Assembly (NCBI GenBank): GCA_947500035.1
Contig: CANMQP010000011.1
Location: forward strand, 186,001 to 250,000
DNA: 64,000 nt
Reading direction: 5' to 3'
Source: an uncultured Kiloniellaceae bacterium
GTDB taxonomy: Bacteria > Pseudomonadota > Alphaproteobacteria > Kiloniellales > Kiloniellaceae
Shown: positions 34,987-43,149 of the stretch, one piece after another
How positions within the stretch are numbered: position 1 is the first letter of the stretch
Layout: every line of letters starts with the position of its first letter
Made by a program: the position numbers and the translations under genes
Notes under the pieces: generated by a model
What the model was told of the DNA's origin: nothing
Seen by the model: only the letters and a program-made list of their open reading frames with translations
Database searches by the model: none

Positions 34987-36267
34987 CTATGACAAGGCGC
35001 CTTCGCAGACCTTTGCGACTTCCAAAAGGCTATGATCGAAGCCGCCGGGTGCCGTGAGCATGACCCCGATCGTCTCCGCTCCCGATTTGAAGGGCAGTGA
35101 GATGCTGCAACCATTTAAAACATTGCCAAGCGTGGGGTTCCGCAGGGTCAGCAGGTTCAGCCGGTAGTAGTCATCGTCGTCGTCAAAGGCCGAGAGTTCC
35201 GGCGCCAGGATCGGCGTTGTCGGCAGCAGCAGAGCCCGGTTTCCCACTTCCTGTTGGTACGCGTCGATGAAGGCATCGCGCGCATTGAGCGTCTTGCGGT
35301 AAGACAGTGCGTCAACGCCCTCGGCCCGTTGCAGGCGGCTCAGGACGCGGGGGTCGAAGAGCTCCGGTGCGCTGTTGTAAAAGGCGTCGTACTCCGTGCG
35401 CGACTCAATCGCAGCGAACTGCCAGACCGGAATTTCTTTGTATCGTTCCAGGCAGGCGAGGTTCTTCACTACGACCGCGTAGCCCGCGTCAGAGATTTTG
35501 GATACGGCCTGTTCGAAGGCTTTCGCGACCACCGGATCGAGGTCGTCCAAACCAAAGTTCACCGGCATGATAAATTCCGGCTGCAGGTCTTTTGATTTGG
35601 CGGTCTCTCCGCCGGTCATGACGCGGTAGGCGATCTCACAGGCTTCCACGCTCCGCGCCATGGGGCCGACGCTGTCCAGACTCTGCGACAAGGCTTTGCA
35701 GCCGCGCCGCGACACGCTGTCCTGGGTCGGCTTAAAGCCCACGATGCCGTTAAAGGCCGCCGGTATGCGCAGCGATCCGCCCGTGTCGGTGCCGATTGTG
35801 ATGTCGGCAATGCCCAGAGCGACCGAGACCGCGCCGCCCGACGTGGAGCCGCCTGGAATGCGTCCGCTGACCAGGGCATTGTCCGGCGTGCCGAAATGCG
35901 GATTTATGCCGAGCCCTGAATAGGCCAGCTCCGTCATGTTGGTATGTCCGATCAGAATAGCCCCGGCATCGCGCAGCAACTGAATAGGCGGCGCGTCGGA
36001 TGTTGCCGGCGGTTGATCTGCGAGAATCCTGCTGCCCGCCCGCGTGACAAACCCCTCGATGTCGAAGAGATCCTTGACCGAGACCAGGGCGCCGCAAAGC
36101 GGAGCCCCCGACGTCTCCTTCACGTTGGAAACCTGATCTCGTGCCTGGTCGAAAAAGGTCTCCGTGAAGACCGAGCGTAGCTCGGGCGCTTCCGAATTCA
36201 CCCGCTCGATGACTTCAGCCAGGCGGATTTCCGCGGTTTCCGGGGACCAGGGTTTTTGATACGCCAT
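34987..36267 (-). CDS. Amidase-signature hydrolase
   Basis: 426 residues. The amidase signature is complete: catalytic Lys in ALVSVKDLFDIEG, GGSTSGGAVSVALGIADITIGTDTGGSLRIPAAFNG with the cis-Ser and nucleophilic Ser, then GIVGFKPT. The Ser-cisSer-Lys family hydrolyses amides, ureas or aminoacyl amides. The last gene of the TRAP/hydro-lyase operon, 10 bp after the LysR gene. It probably deamidates the imported substrate or an intermediate. ATG 36267, preceded by GAGAAGG, is preferred over the longer frame to 36351, which overlaps the LysR gene. Confidence 0.9.
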   Translation of the reverse strand: MAYQKPWSPETAEIRLAEVIERVNSEAPELRSVFTETFFDQARDQVSNVKETSGAPLCGALVSVKDLFDIEGFVTRAGSRILADQPPATSDAPPIQLLRDAGAILIGHTNMTELAYSGLGINPHFGTPDNALVSGRIPGGSTSGGAVSVALGIADITIGTDTGGSLRIPAAFNGIVGFKPTQDSVSRRGCKALSQSLDSVGPMARSVEACEIAYRVMTGGETAKSKDLQPEFIMPVNFGLDDLDPVVAKAFEQAVSKISDAGYAVVVKNLACLERYKEIPVWQFAAIESRTEYDAFYNSAPELFDPRVLSRLQRAEGVDALSYRKTLNARDAFIDAYQQEVGNRALLLPTTPILAPELSAFDDDDDYYRLNLLTLRNPTLGNVLNGCSISLPFKSGAETIGVMLTAPGGFDHSLLEVAKVCEGALS

Positions 36268-36277
36268 TACCTTCTCA

Positions 36278-37144
36278 CTACTCAATATAGCCTTGAGCCA
36301 CCTCGACGGCGAGATCCGCTGCCCGGGCGCAAAGCGCGTTTCTGGGATCACCGATGTAAGACGCGGTGAAATGAAGCGGTGTCAGTTTCCAGCCGGGATC
36401 GAATTCGACAATACGTCCCTGCTTGACCATCTCCCGGCCCAATTGTTGAGGGAAGACACCCACGCCAATCCCTGATGCGACCATCTCAAGACCCGCGAAG
36501 ATCGAACTTGAGGGAAAGATCTGGGTATTGTCGCCGTAGCGGTCCGTCAGTTGCCGCCGCAGTTCGCGGTAAGGGCGCGAATTGCGATTATAGGAGACGA
36601 CCGGCGTGGTTTTCAGATCCGGTTCTTCACGCTGCGTGGCGCGGAACCAGGAGAGTTCGACCGGCGGCAGATCGATGTTATCGACCGTAAACTCCGAGAC
36701 CGGCCCCATCAGAATCGCGAAATCGAGCGACCGCTCCAGCAGTTGCTGCCGCAGATTGACAGTGACGTCGACGGAGACCTCGACGTTGATTTGCGGGAAC
36801 TTTGCATAGAGTTCGGAGAGAAAAACCGGCAGCCAGAGCTGGACAATGGTTTCGGCAACTCCGATCCGCAGGAGGCTGTTCACGCTCTCGGCGGGCACCA
36901 CGTCGGCTTTGATCCGTTCGATCAGATCGGCGATCTTCTCGGCATAATCCCGCAGCAGAACACCCTGCTTGGTCAGTGTCACGCCGCGCTGGGCGCGCTC
37001 GAAGAGTGTGGTGCCGAGGGATTCCTCCAGCGCCGCGATGCGGGCCGAGACCGCGGGCTGCGAGATATTCATCTCCTGGGACGCCCGCCGGACGCCGCCG
37101 AGCCGGGACACCCAGAGGAATGTCTTGAGCTGATCCAATGTCAT
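36278..37144 (-). CDS. LysR-type transcriptional regulator
   Basis: 288 residues. The N-terminal winged helix-turn-helix is classic: TLDQLKTFLWVSRLGGVRRASQEMNISQPAVSARIAALEESLGTTLFERAQRGVTLT. The C-terminal effector domain (LRIGVAETIVQLWLPVFLSELYAKFPQINVEVSVDVT, VASGIGVGVFPQQLGREMV) would bind a small acid. It is embedded in the operon it probably controls. ATG 37144 is the natural start; the frame extends 72 bp further. A T-N11-A palindrome lies 22 bp upstream. Confidence 0.92.
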   Translation of the reverse strand: MTLDQLKTFLWVSRLGGVRRASQEMNISQPAVSARIAALEESLGTTLFERAQRGVTLTKQGVLLRDYAEKIADLIERIKADVVPAESVNSLLRIGVAETIVQLWLPVFLSELYAKFPQINVEVSVDVTVNLRQQLLERSLDFAILMGPVSEFTVDNIDLPPVELSWFRATQREEPDLKTTPVVSYNRNSRPYRELRRQLTDRYGDNTQIFPSSSIFAGLEMVASGIGVGVFPQQLGREMVKQGRIVEFDPGWKLTPLHFTASYIGDPRNALCARAADLAVEVAQGYIE

Positions 37145-37165
37145 GTTTGCCCGCCCGCGCAAGCG

Positions 37166-37180
37166 ATCACTTAAAGTGAT
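37166..37180. promoter_or_regulatory. LysR-type operator palindrome ATCACTTAAAGTGAT
   Basis: Perfect 15 bp inverted repeat with the T-N11-A form expected of LysR binding sites (T37167 and A37179). A partial copy AATCACTTTATCAT lies at 37211-37224, a plausible activation half-site. Both lie in the 99 bp between the M24 gene and the LysR gene. Binding by the adjacent regulator is inferred. Confidence 0.62.
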
Positions 37181-37243
37181 AGGAATGTCCGAATTTACGC
37201 GGGTTGAATCAATCACTTTATCATCGCTTTCCCGGAGTGAGAC

Positions 37244-38464
37244 TCAAAGCTCCATAAAACTGGTGGGATGTTTTAGAAGAAGCTCGGCCCCGCTCTCCCG
37301 GATCACGATCATCTCGCCGATCGCCGCGCCGCCTCTCTCCGGGAAGAAAAAGTTCGGATGCAGCTCCATCAGCATGCCCGGCTGAAGCGTTAAGTCAGGC
37401 TGCGTCTGATTGTCGGCTGGCCCGGAAGGTCCGGAGGCCGCTGCGGCTCCAAAGGATTGGGGAAAGCAATCGGTGACGAAGGGGTCTTCGTAGGACATGC
37501 CCAAGCCATGGCCATAGCGAAAGCCGCTCAGCTTGGATCTCTCTTCAGCGCTTGTATGCCGACACAACACCTGGTCTATTGCGGCCGTGCAGCCGGACAA
37601 GGCCTGGCCGGGCGTCAAGGTTGCTAAGCCCGCCGCCAGCATTTCAGAGGCCACCCACCACATTTTCTTATGATGTTCAGGCGCCGGTCCCACGGAGCCC
37701 ATGCGAATACCGTGCGCCCAGTGACCCGCGACCGTCAGCGCGATCCCAAACAAAACCTGATCTCCAGGCTGTGGAACATGCAAAGTCTCTTCTGGCCAAT
37801 AGCGGGGGTGATCGGCGGCCGGTTTTGCGGTCAGCCAGGTCCGGCAGTAGTCGGCACCCAGCCCGCGCGCTTTGGTCTCCAGGGCAAGTTGGATCTGCCA
37901 GCAGGGTGTCCCTTTCGATATCTCTGTCTTGAGCGCACCGAAAAGTTCGTCGCAGATCTTTGCTCCGGTCGTGTGAAGCTGCAGCGCTTCATCGTCCTTG
38001 ATGAGCTGCATCTCGCCGAGCGACCGGTCAATGCTTTCTTGCCGAAAACCCTTGAGCGCTGGGGCGAGCAATCGGTAGAGCGAGAGCGGCATTTCGTCGA
38101 AGCCAATCGTTCCGACGTTCTTCACGGCGGATGATCGTTCTTCAACAATGGCAACCCACTCGGAGGGACGCAGCTCGAGGATCTCGATACCCTGAAGCCG
38201 CTCCCGTGCAATTGGCACCAAAAAAGGACTGCTAATAAAAAACATCGTGTCCCTGTTACTTATGAATAAAAGTGATGTCGCTTCGTGACTGTCCCAGCCG
38301 GTGAGATAACGGATCGCGCCGTGGGATTTTGAACCTGCGCCCAGGGCGCTGCCGTAGCCAAAAACCAGCACGGCATCCACTCCCGCTTCTGAGGCGCGTT
38401 CGAGAATTTCCGCCCGACGCGCTTCAGTGGTTTCAGGGTTCAGACCGACGGCGGGTGATATCAC
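37244..38464 (-). CDS. M24-fold protein, creatinase/aminopeptidase-like, metal site altered
   Basis: 406 residues with a pita-bread fold. An N-terminal domain (~1-160) precedes the core. The usual first metal Asp (VLxDxG) reads LFGIAL and the second, eleven residues on, is His (GHWAHGIRM). The later ligands remain: His in FRYGHGLGMSYEDPF, Glu in GMLMELHPNFFF and Glu in IGEMIVI. Loss of both Asp residues argues against a dinuclear peptidase. Creatinase, a metal-free member of the fold, is a better comparison. The GTG start at 38464 is the only good one. It lies between DUF2848 and LysR genes and may cleave a C-N bond in the imported substrate. Confidence 0.8.
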   Translation of the reverse strand: MISPAVGLNPETTEARRAEILERASEAGVDAVLVFGYGSALGAGSKSHGAIRYLTGWDSHEATSLLFISNRDTMFFISSPFLVPIARERLQGIEILELRPSEWVAIVEERSSAVKNVGTIGFDEMPLSLYRLLAPALKGFRQESIDRSLGEMQLIKDDEALQLHTTGAKICDELFGALKTEISKGTPCWQIQLALETKARGLGADYCRTWLTAKPAADHPRYWPEETLHVPQPGDQVLFGIALTVAGHWAHGIRMGSVGPAPEHHKKMWWVASEMLAAGLATLTPGQALSGCTAAIDQVLCRHTSAEERSKLSGFRYGHGLGMSYEDPFVTDCFPQSFGAAAASGPSGPADNQTQPDLTLQPGMLMELHPNFFFPERGGAAIGEMIVIRESGAELLLKHPTSFMEL

Positions 38465-38480
38465 GAGTGATGCTTCCCGC

Positions 38481-39134
38481 TCAGGAAACGATCGGCAGCG
38501 ATGTCACGCTGTAAGCCATTGCAATCTTGCGGCCCAGGACCGGATCCTCCAGCTCCATCCGGTAGTGGCGCGCGGGGCGCACCCCGCCGATTGCGCCGAG
38601 CGTCCCGCAGAGCATGGCCGCGTTGTTGCCGAAATCCGAGGCGCTGATCAGATCGGCGAGAGGCCGGATGCTCGAGAGCGGCCCTTCCTGATAGAGCGTC
38701 CATGCGCCCTCCTCTTCGATCGAGCAGCGCAGAACAAGATCGTCCAGATGGTCCGCGACCGAGTCCAGCTTCCAGACTTCGCCTGCGGCTGGTTTCGCAC
38801 AGCTCTGCTTGGAATAGGCGACGGAATGCGTTTCCAGATCCCGGTCCGTGTGGTCCGACGCCAGTCCGATCCAGGTCTCGCCACCGCATCGCAGAAGAAG
38901 CGGTTCGACCTCGCCCGAGGTTCCAGCGCCCAAAACCTCGATGGAGGACTGCTGCGTGAGCAGGTTGCTGGAGACCCGGTAAAAGAGAGGCACTTGCGAT
39001 GGTGGAGCGACGCCCAGTGCCTTGAGTTCATCGATGTGATGATCCACGGCGGCTTTGTCTCGCCCGGTCCATCCCGCCACGAAGAGATGTTCGATTTCCA
39101 ATTCGACCGGGTGGTCAGGCGTCATAAATTTCAT
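38481..39134 (-). CDS. DUF2848 family protein
   Basis: 217 residues. MKFMTPDHPVELEIEHLFVAGWTGRDKAAVDHHIDELKALGV and PPSQVPLFYRVSSNLLTQQSSIEVLGAGTSGEVEPLLL match DUF2848, and GLASDHTDRDLETHSVAYSKQSCAKPAAGEVW is a further conserved block with acidic and His residues that could bind metal. The function is not established. It begins 11 bp after the TRAP permease, with the M24 gene 16 bp downstream. The open frame continues upstream inside the permease gene, so ATG 39134 is chosen. A catabolic hydrolase or lyase role is inferred from context. Confidence 0.82.
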   Translation of the reverse strand: MKFMTPDHPVELEIEHLFVAGWTGRDKAAVDHHIDELKALGVAPPSQVPLFYRVSSNLLTQQSSIEVLGAGTSGEVEPLLLRCGGETWIGLASDHTDRDLETHSVAYSKQSCAKPAAGEVWKLDSVADHLDDLVLRCSIEEEGAWTLYQEGPLSSIRPLADLISASDFGNNAAMLCGTLGAIGGVRPARHYRMELEDPVLGRKIAMAYSVTSLPIVS

Positions 39135-39145
39135 GAAGGGGTTCT

Positions 39146-40426
39146 CTAGAGATTTGAGGGAAGAAAAAGGGCGATGGCCGGGAAGAGAATCAGCAGGCCG
39201 GCCATCACCAACATGGCGACCGCATAGGGTGCGGCGCCAATCATCACGTCCGTGAAGCTGCCGGCTTTCCGGGCGGCTTGGACGACATAGAGGTTGAGGC
39301 CGACCGGCGGCGTGATCAGCGCCATCTCGACCAGCAGGATCATCAGAATGCCGAACCAGAGCGGGTCGTATCCCAGTTGCACAATGACCGGCACCACAAT
39401 CGGGATTGTCGCGACCATCAGGGAGAGGGTTTCGATAAAGAAGCCCAGCACGATGTAGATCAGCACAATGACAAGCAGCGTCCCCAGCGCGCCGAGTCCC
39501 AGGTTTTGCAGAAGATCCTGCAACGCGCGGCTGACTCCGGCGGCGGTCAGGACGAAATTCAGGACATAGGCGCCGATGACCACCAGCATGATCAGGGCGG
39601 TCGTGCGCACGGTACCCTTCAAACTTTCGAGCAGCATCTCGCGTGATAGTGCTTTTTGTGTCCCCGCAATTACAAAGGAGATTCCAACGCCGACGGCGGC
39701 GGCCTCGGTCGGGGTCGCCCAGCCGGCATAGATCGATCCCACGATGGCGCCGAAAAGACCGAGCAGCGGCAGCAGGTCTTTCAGGCCCGCGATCCGCCGA
39801 TCCCAACTGACCTTCGTGCCGGGACCGCCCAGTGAGGGTTTAATGCCGCAGACAAGGGCGGTCATGGCCATGAAAAGAAGGGCCAATAGAAGCCCCGGCA
39901 CCAGACCGGCCAGGAAAAGCTTCGGGATCGAGGTTTCGGTCAGAAAGCCATAGACAATGAGATTGATCGAGGGCGGGATCATGATCCCGAGGGTGCCGCC
40001 CGCCGCGATGGCGCCGGAGAAGAGTTTCGCGTCGTAGCCGAGTTTTTCGGCCTGCGGCATGGCGACGGATGCGACCGTGGCGGCCGTGGCCACGGAGGAG
40101 CCCGAAGTGGCCGAGAACAGCGTCGCGGTCGCGATGTTCGCGTGAATCAGGCCGCCCGGCAGCCAGGAAACCCAGGCGTCCAACGCCGCGTAGGTGCGGC
40201 GCGCGACACCGCTGCGCACCAGGACCTCGCCCAGCAGGACGAAGAAGGGGATCGCGATCAGGGTTGCGCTGTTCGAGGAGGACCATATGACCTGTCCCAG
40301 GCCGCGCATGAGGGGAAAGGGACTGAAGAAATGATCGATCCCGAAGGCCAGCAGGAAGAGAACAATGCCGACCGGGATCGAGAGCGAGAGCAGGACGAGC
40401 AGGCCCGTGGAGGTGAAGAGGATCAT
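39146..40426 (-). CDS. dctM: TRAP transporter large permease (DctM)
   Basis: 426 residues with about 12 transmembrane segments. Sequence features typical of the large TRAP membrane subunit: PFFVLLGEVLVRSGVARRTYAALDAWVSWLPGGLIHANIATATLFSATSGSSVATAATVASVAMPQAEKLGYD and GGTLGIMIPPSINLIVYGFLTETSIPKLFLAGLVPG. It uses an ion gradient to import the acid delivered by DctP. The ATG overlaps the DctQ stop as ATGA. The longer frame to 40633 lies inside dctQ and is not used. Confidence 0.94.
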   Translation of the reverse strand: MILFTSTGLLVLLSLSIPVGIVLFLLAFGIDHFFSPFPLMRGLGQVIWSSSNSATLIAIPFFVLLGEVLVRSGVARRTYAALDAWVSWLPGGLIHANIATATLFSATSGSSVATAATVASVAMPQAEKLGYDAKLFSGAIAAGGTLGIMIPPSINLIVYGFLTETSIPKLFLAGLVPGLLLALLFMAMTALVCGIKPSLGGPGTKVSWDRRIAGLKDLLPLLGLFGAIVGSIYAGWATPTEAAAVGVGISFVIAGTQKALSREMLLESLKGTVRTTALIMLVVIGAYVLNFVLTAAGVSRALQDLLQNLGLGALGTLLVIVLIYIVLGFFIETLSLMVATIPIVVPVIVQLGYDPLWFGILMILLVEMALITPPVGLNLYVVQAARKAGSFTDVMIGAAPYAVAMLVMAGLLILFPAIALFLPSNL

Positions 40427-40956
40427 ACTTCGTTCCTCACACCGGCGATCTCGTCCACCGCATCGAATTTCCGTCCGGCGATATGGAGAATAACCGCGAC
40501 CGCAATGATAACAGCGGACACCGCGAACCAGGCCCAGCCGGCGAACCAGAGGGATTGTGGAATCCAGAGTGGCGTTTCCAGCGGCGTGTTTGCCGTCGCG
40601 CCGCTTTTGAGGGTCTTGGCCAGCACCGGCCAAACCCGGTAGCCGATCACAAGGGCAGTCCCCGCGAGCGACAGAATGGCGATGGCGTCAAAGAGCGCCC
40701 GGCCGGCCGGGGCCGCCTTGGCCCGAAGCAGGTCGATGCGCACGTGCGCCATGCAGGTCAGCGCGTAACTGATGCCCCAACTGGTCGAAATGGCCATGGC
40801 GTAGCCGGAGAATTCGTCCGTGCCGCCGAGCGACAGGCCGAAGCGCCGGGCAATGATATCGAAGATAGTGACGGTGACGCTGGCCAATAGAAGCAGGCCA
40901 GCGATCACGGCCAGGCGCTCGTTCATTCGCCGCAGCCAGGAGAGCAGTTGAGACAT
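40423..40956 (-). CDS. dctQ: TRAP transporter small permease (DctQ)
   Basis: 177 residues with four transmembrane helices (LLLASVTVTIFDIIARRFGLSLGGTDEFSGYAMAISTSWGISYAL, FDAIAILSLAGTALVIGYRVWPV, SLWFAGWAWFAVSAVIIAVAVILHI). The ARRFG...EFSGY pattern is characteristic of DctQ subunits, which bridge DctP and DctM. Gap to dctP is 16 bp, overlap with dctM 4 bp. Confidence 0.92.
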   Translation of the reverse strand: MSQLLSWLRRMNERLAVIAGLLLLASVTVTIFDIIARRFGLSLGGTDEFSGYAMAISTSWGISYALTCMAHVRIDLLRAKAAPAGRALFDAIAILSLAGTALVIGYRVWPVLAKTLKSGATANTPLETPLWIPQSLWFAGWAWFAVSAVIIAVAVILHIAGRKFDAVDEIAGVRNEV

Positions 40957-40972
40957 CAGTCAGCGCGTTCTT

Positions 40973-42013
40973 TTACTGAAGCTTAATGGCGACGCCGGTG
41001 GCTTTGCCCACCGTGCCGTTCCAGCGCTCACCCCAGTCTTTACCGGCCCGCTCGGACCAGTCCGGCAGCACCTTCGAGATCAGGATTTCGCGCGCTTTTG
41101 CGATGTCCGCATCCGAGACCGTCACCAGCTTCATGTTGCGTTTCTCGCCCGGGCAGTCGCCCTCGCCGGTCAGGCAGGCAATGTCGGTGGCCAGGGCGTT
41201 CTGGGCGGTCTCCCAGGCAGGTTGCTCCAGACCGGACGCAACTTCCTTCTCCAGCAGGGCCTGGTCCTCGGCGCTCATGGCGTTCCACTTGTCGAGATTG
41301 ATCGCGGTGACCACCGGATCCCAGCCGCCCAGCGGGATCGGCATGAGATGAGTGGAGACTTCCCACCAGCCGGCGCTATAACCTGAGCCCGCCCCGGTGA
41401 CGGCGCAGTCAACCACGCCGCGCTGCAGGGCGCCGGGAACTTCTCCGAAGCCGATGGTGACGCCCTCTGCGCCCAGAGCTTCCAGCAGCTTCGCGGTCAT
41501 GCGGCCGGAGGCGCGGATCTTCTTGCCCTCCAGATCAGCAAGGCCGCTGATTTCCGCATTGCAGAAGACGACCTGCGGCGGATAAGGGGCGATGCCCAGG
41601 ACCTTGGCGTTGAAAACATCCTTGTAGATGTCGTTGACCAGCGGACGGGCTGCCTGCACCATTTTCATGGCGGAGGCAGCGTCCGTCGCGATCAGGGGAA
41701 CGTCCAGGCCTTCGAGGGCAGGCGCATCGGAAACGGCGTAGTCCGCCACCGTCATGCCCACATCGAAGACGCCGTCGCCGAGCATGCGGAAGACATCCGA
41801 ACCCTTGATGCCCATCTGATCGTGGGTGGTCAGAGATGTGGTAATCCGCCCGCCGCTGGCCGCCGGAAGTTTGTCGTTCCAGAAGGGCGCTTCGTATTGC
41901 TTATGAAGCGGCAAACCGCTCCAGCTTCCGACAATCGCGAGCTCATCGTCTGCAACAGCCGCCGCGCTCGCCACGGTCAAACTCAATGCCAGTAACCCTG
42001 TTCCGATTTTCAT
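40973..42013 (-). CDS. dctP: TRAP transporter substrate-binding protein (DctP)
   Basis: 346 residues. Signal peptide MKIGTGLLALSLTVASAAAVADDE. Periplasmic DctP fold with GLADLEGKKIRASGRMTAKLLEALGAEGVTIGFGEVPGALQRGVVDCAVTGAGSGYSAGWWEV; the conserved Arg in KIRASGR is expected to salt-bridge the carboxylate of the ligand. Its ligand is not predictable. Four Cys residues occur in the mature part, two in ACLTGEGDC. AAGGA lies nine bases before ATG. Confidence 0.92.
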   Translation of the reverse strand: MKIGTGLLALSLTVASAAAVADDELAIVGSWSGLPLHKQYEAPFWNDKLPAASGGRITTSLTTHDQMGIKGSDVFRMLGDGVFDVGMTVADYAVSDAPALEGLDVPLIATDAASAMKMVQAARPLVNDIYKDVFNAKVLGIAPYPPQVVFCNAEISGLADLEGKKIRASGRMTAKLLEALGAEGVTIGFGEVPGALQRGVVDCAVTGAGSGYSAGWWEVSTHLMPIPLGGWDPVVTAINLDKWNAMSAEDQALLEKEVASGLEQPAWETAQNALATDIACLTGEGDCPGEKRNMKLVTVSDADIAKAREILISKVLPDWSERAGKDWGERWNGTVGKATGVAIKLQ

Positions 42014-42030
42014 TGCATTTTTCCTTGCCG

Positions 42031-42891
42031 TTATAGTGAAGTTTCATGCTCAAGAGCTACGGCTTGTTCCTTGAGCATCGTCGATGTTTCGTTGATTTCG
42101 GTGATCAGCATACAGCCGGGCGCGTGGGTGATGCAGAGTGCCGGCCTGGCATTTCCGATCGCGACCTGACTGGTCACGCCGCAGCCCCAAAAAACCGGCA
42201 CCTCGTCCTCGGCGATGGGGACCGCGTCGCCCCAGTCGGGCGCGCCAATATCGCCGATGCCAATCGCGGCCGGATCGCCCGTGTGGACCGGTTCACCGTG
42301 GGAATGAGGATAGAGGGCGCAGATCTCATAGACCTGCTGCAGATCCCCCTGTTTCATGGGACGCATGCTGACCACCATCGGTCCGGCGAAGTCGCCGACC
42401 GGTTTGGTCATGATGTCGGTGCGGTACATGGGCACCGTGCGGTTGAGCTCCACATGACGCAGGGATATGCCCTCCGCGGCCAGCGCCCCTTCAAAGGTGA
42501 AGGAGCAGCCGATGGCGAAGGCGACGGAGTCATCGCGCCAGTACTCCGAGATGTCATGGCTCTGCCCGGCGCGCTCTCCGTCCTTGTAAATGTAGTAGCG
42601 GGGAACGTCGGTCCGCAGATCGATATGGTGGCCAAGGCCCTGAAAGCCGGGTTGGCCCGGCTCAGAGACCCCCACCAAAGGGCAGGGTTTTGGGTTCATT
42701 TCGCAGAAGCGCCGAAAATCATCCGCCAGCGCACACGGCAGAATCACCAGATTGCACTGAAGGTTGCCGCTGCAAAGCCCCGCAGTGTGTCCCCGGTAGG
42801 CCTGCGCCCGGATCGCGTCGCGGACTCGCTCAAGCGGCTGGTTCAGGAGGCTGGAATACTCCGCCTCGGCTTTTTTCGTTTGCTGTGCCAT
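42031..42891 (-). CDS. DUF1445 putative hydro-lyase / D-glutamate cyclase-like protein
   Basis: 286 residues. Matches the DUF1445 (UPF0317) family: RGHTAGLCSGNLQCNLVILPCALADDFRRFCEMNPKPCPLVG near the N-terminus, then SVAFAIGCSFTFEGALAAEGI, MYRTDI, VVSMRPM and VPVFWGCGVTSQVA...APGCMLITEI. The family includes D-glutamate cyclase and proteins annotated as hydro-lyases. Cys, Ser and His positions in CSFTFE and GCGVTS are conserved. First gene of the operon, 17 bp before dctP. GGGGAG lies six bases before ATG. An imported acid or cyclic amide may be its substrate. Confidence 0.86.
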   Translation of the reverse strand: MAQQTKKAEAEYSSLLNQPLERVRDAIRAQAYRGHTAGLCSGNLQCNLVILPCALADDFRRFCEMNPKPCPLVGVSEPGQPGFQGLGHHIDLRTDVPRYYIYKDGERAGQSHDISEYWRDDSVAFAIGCSFTFEGALAAEGISLRHVELNRTVPMYRTDIMTKPVGDFAGPMVVSMRPMKQGDLQQVYEICALYPHSHGEPVHTGDPAAIGIGDIGAPDWGDAVPIAEDEVPVFWGCGVTSQVAIGNARPALCITHAPGCMLITEINETSTMLKEQAVALEHETSL

Positions 42892-42929
42892 CCCGCACTC
42901 CCCTGTTCTTCGAGAGTGCAGTTGCCTTG

Positions 42930-42958
42930 GTATAAAATCAAATCGTCATTTTTTGTAA
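42930..42958 (-). promoter_or_regulatory. Candidate promoter of the DUF1445-TRAP operon
   Basis: On the minus strand: TTACAA (42953-42958), 17 bp spacer, TTATAC (42930-42935). Transcription would begin near 42923, about 30 bp before the first start codon. Spacing is ideal and the region AT-rich. Confidence 0.5.
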
Positions 42959-42962
42959 TCAT

Positions 42963-42982
42963 TGATCACCAATTCTGATCAC
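42963..42982. repeat. Direct repeat TGATCAC x2 upstream of the TRAP promoter
   Basis: Copies at 42963-42969 and 42976-42982, 13 bp apart, directly upstream of the proposed -35. Each holds the palindrome TGATCA. They could be activator half-sites for the LysR regulator of the operon or for a different regulator; the sequence differs from the LysR palindrome at 37166-37180. Confidence 0.45.
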
Positions 42983-43149
42983 ACTCATCCGATTTTGTGA
43001 TTGCTGTTGGATTGCGGGCAGGTTTAGCGGGCTTCCTGTTCATGGGCTTTACGCGCGAAAACTGAATCTCGCTGTGCTTCCCGTTTGACAAAGACGCCTC
43101 ATCCACGGATATGGTCGCTTGCAACAGGCCAACCTCAGGGAATCAAAGC

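Noticed and set aside
39135-39806. Upstream extension of the DUF2848 frame
   Set aside because: It runs out of frame through dctM and codes Arg-rich nonsense; the true start is ATG 39134.
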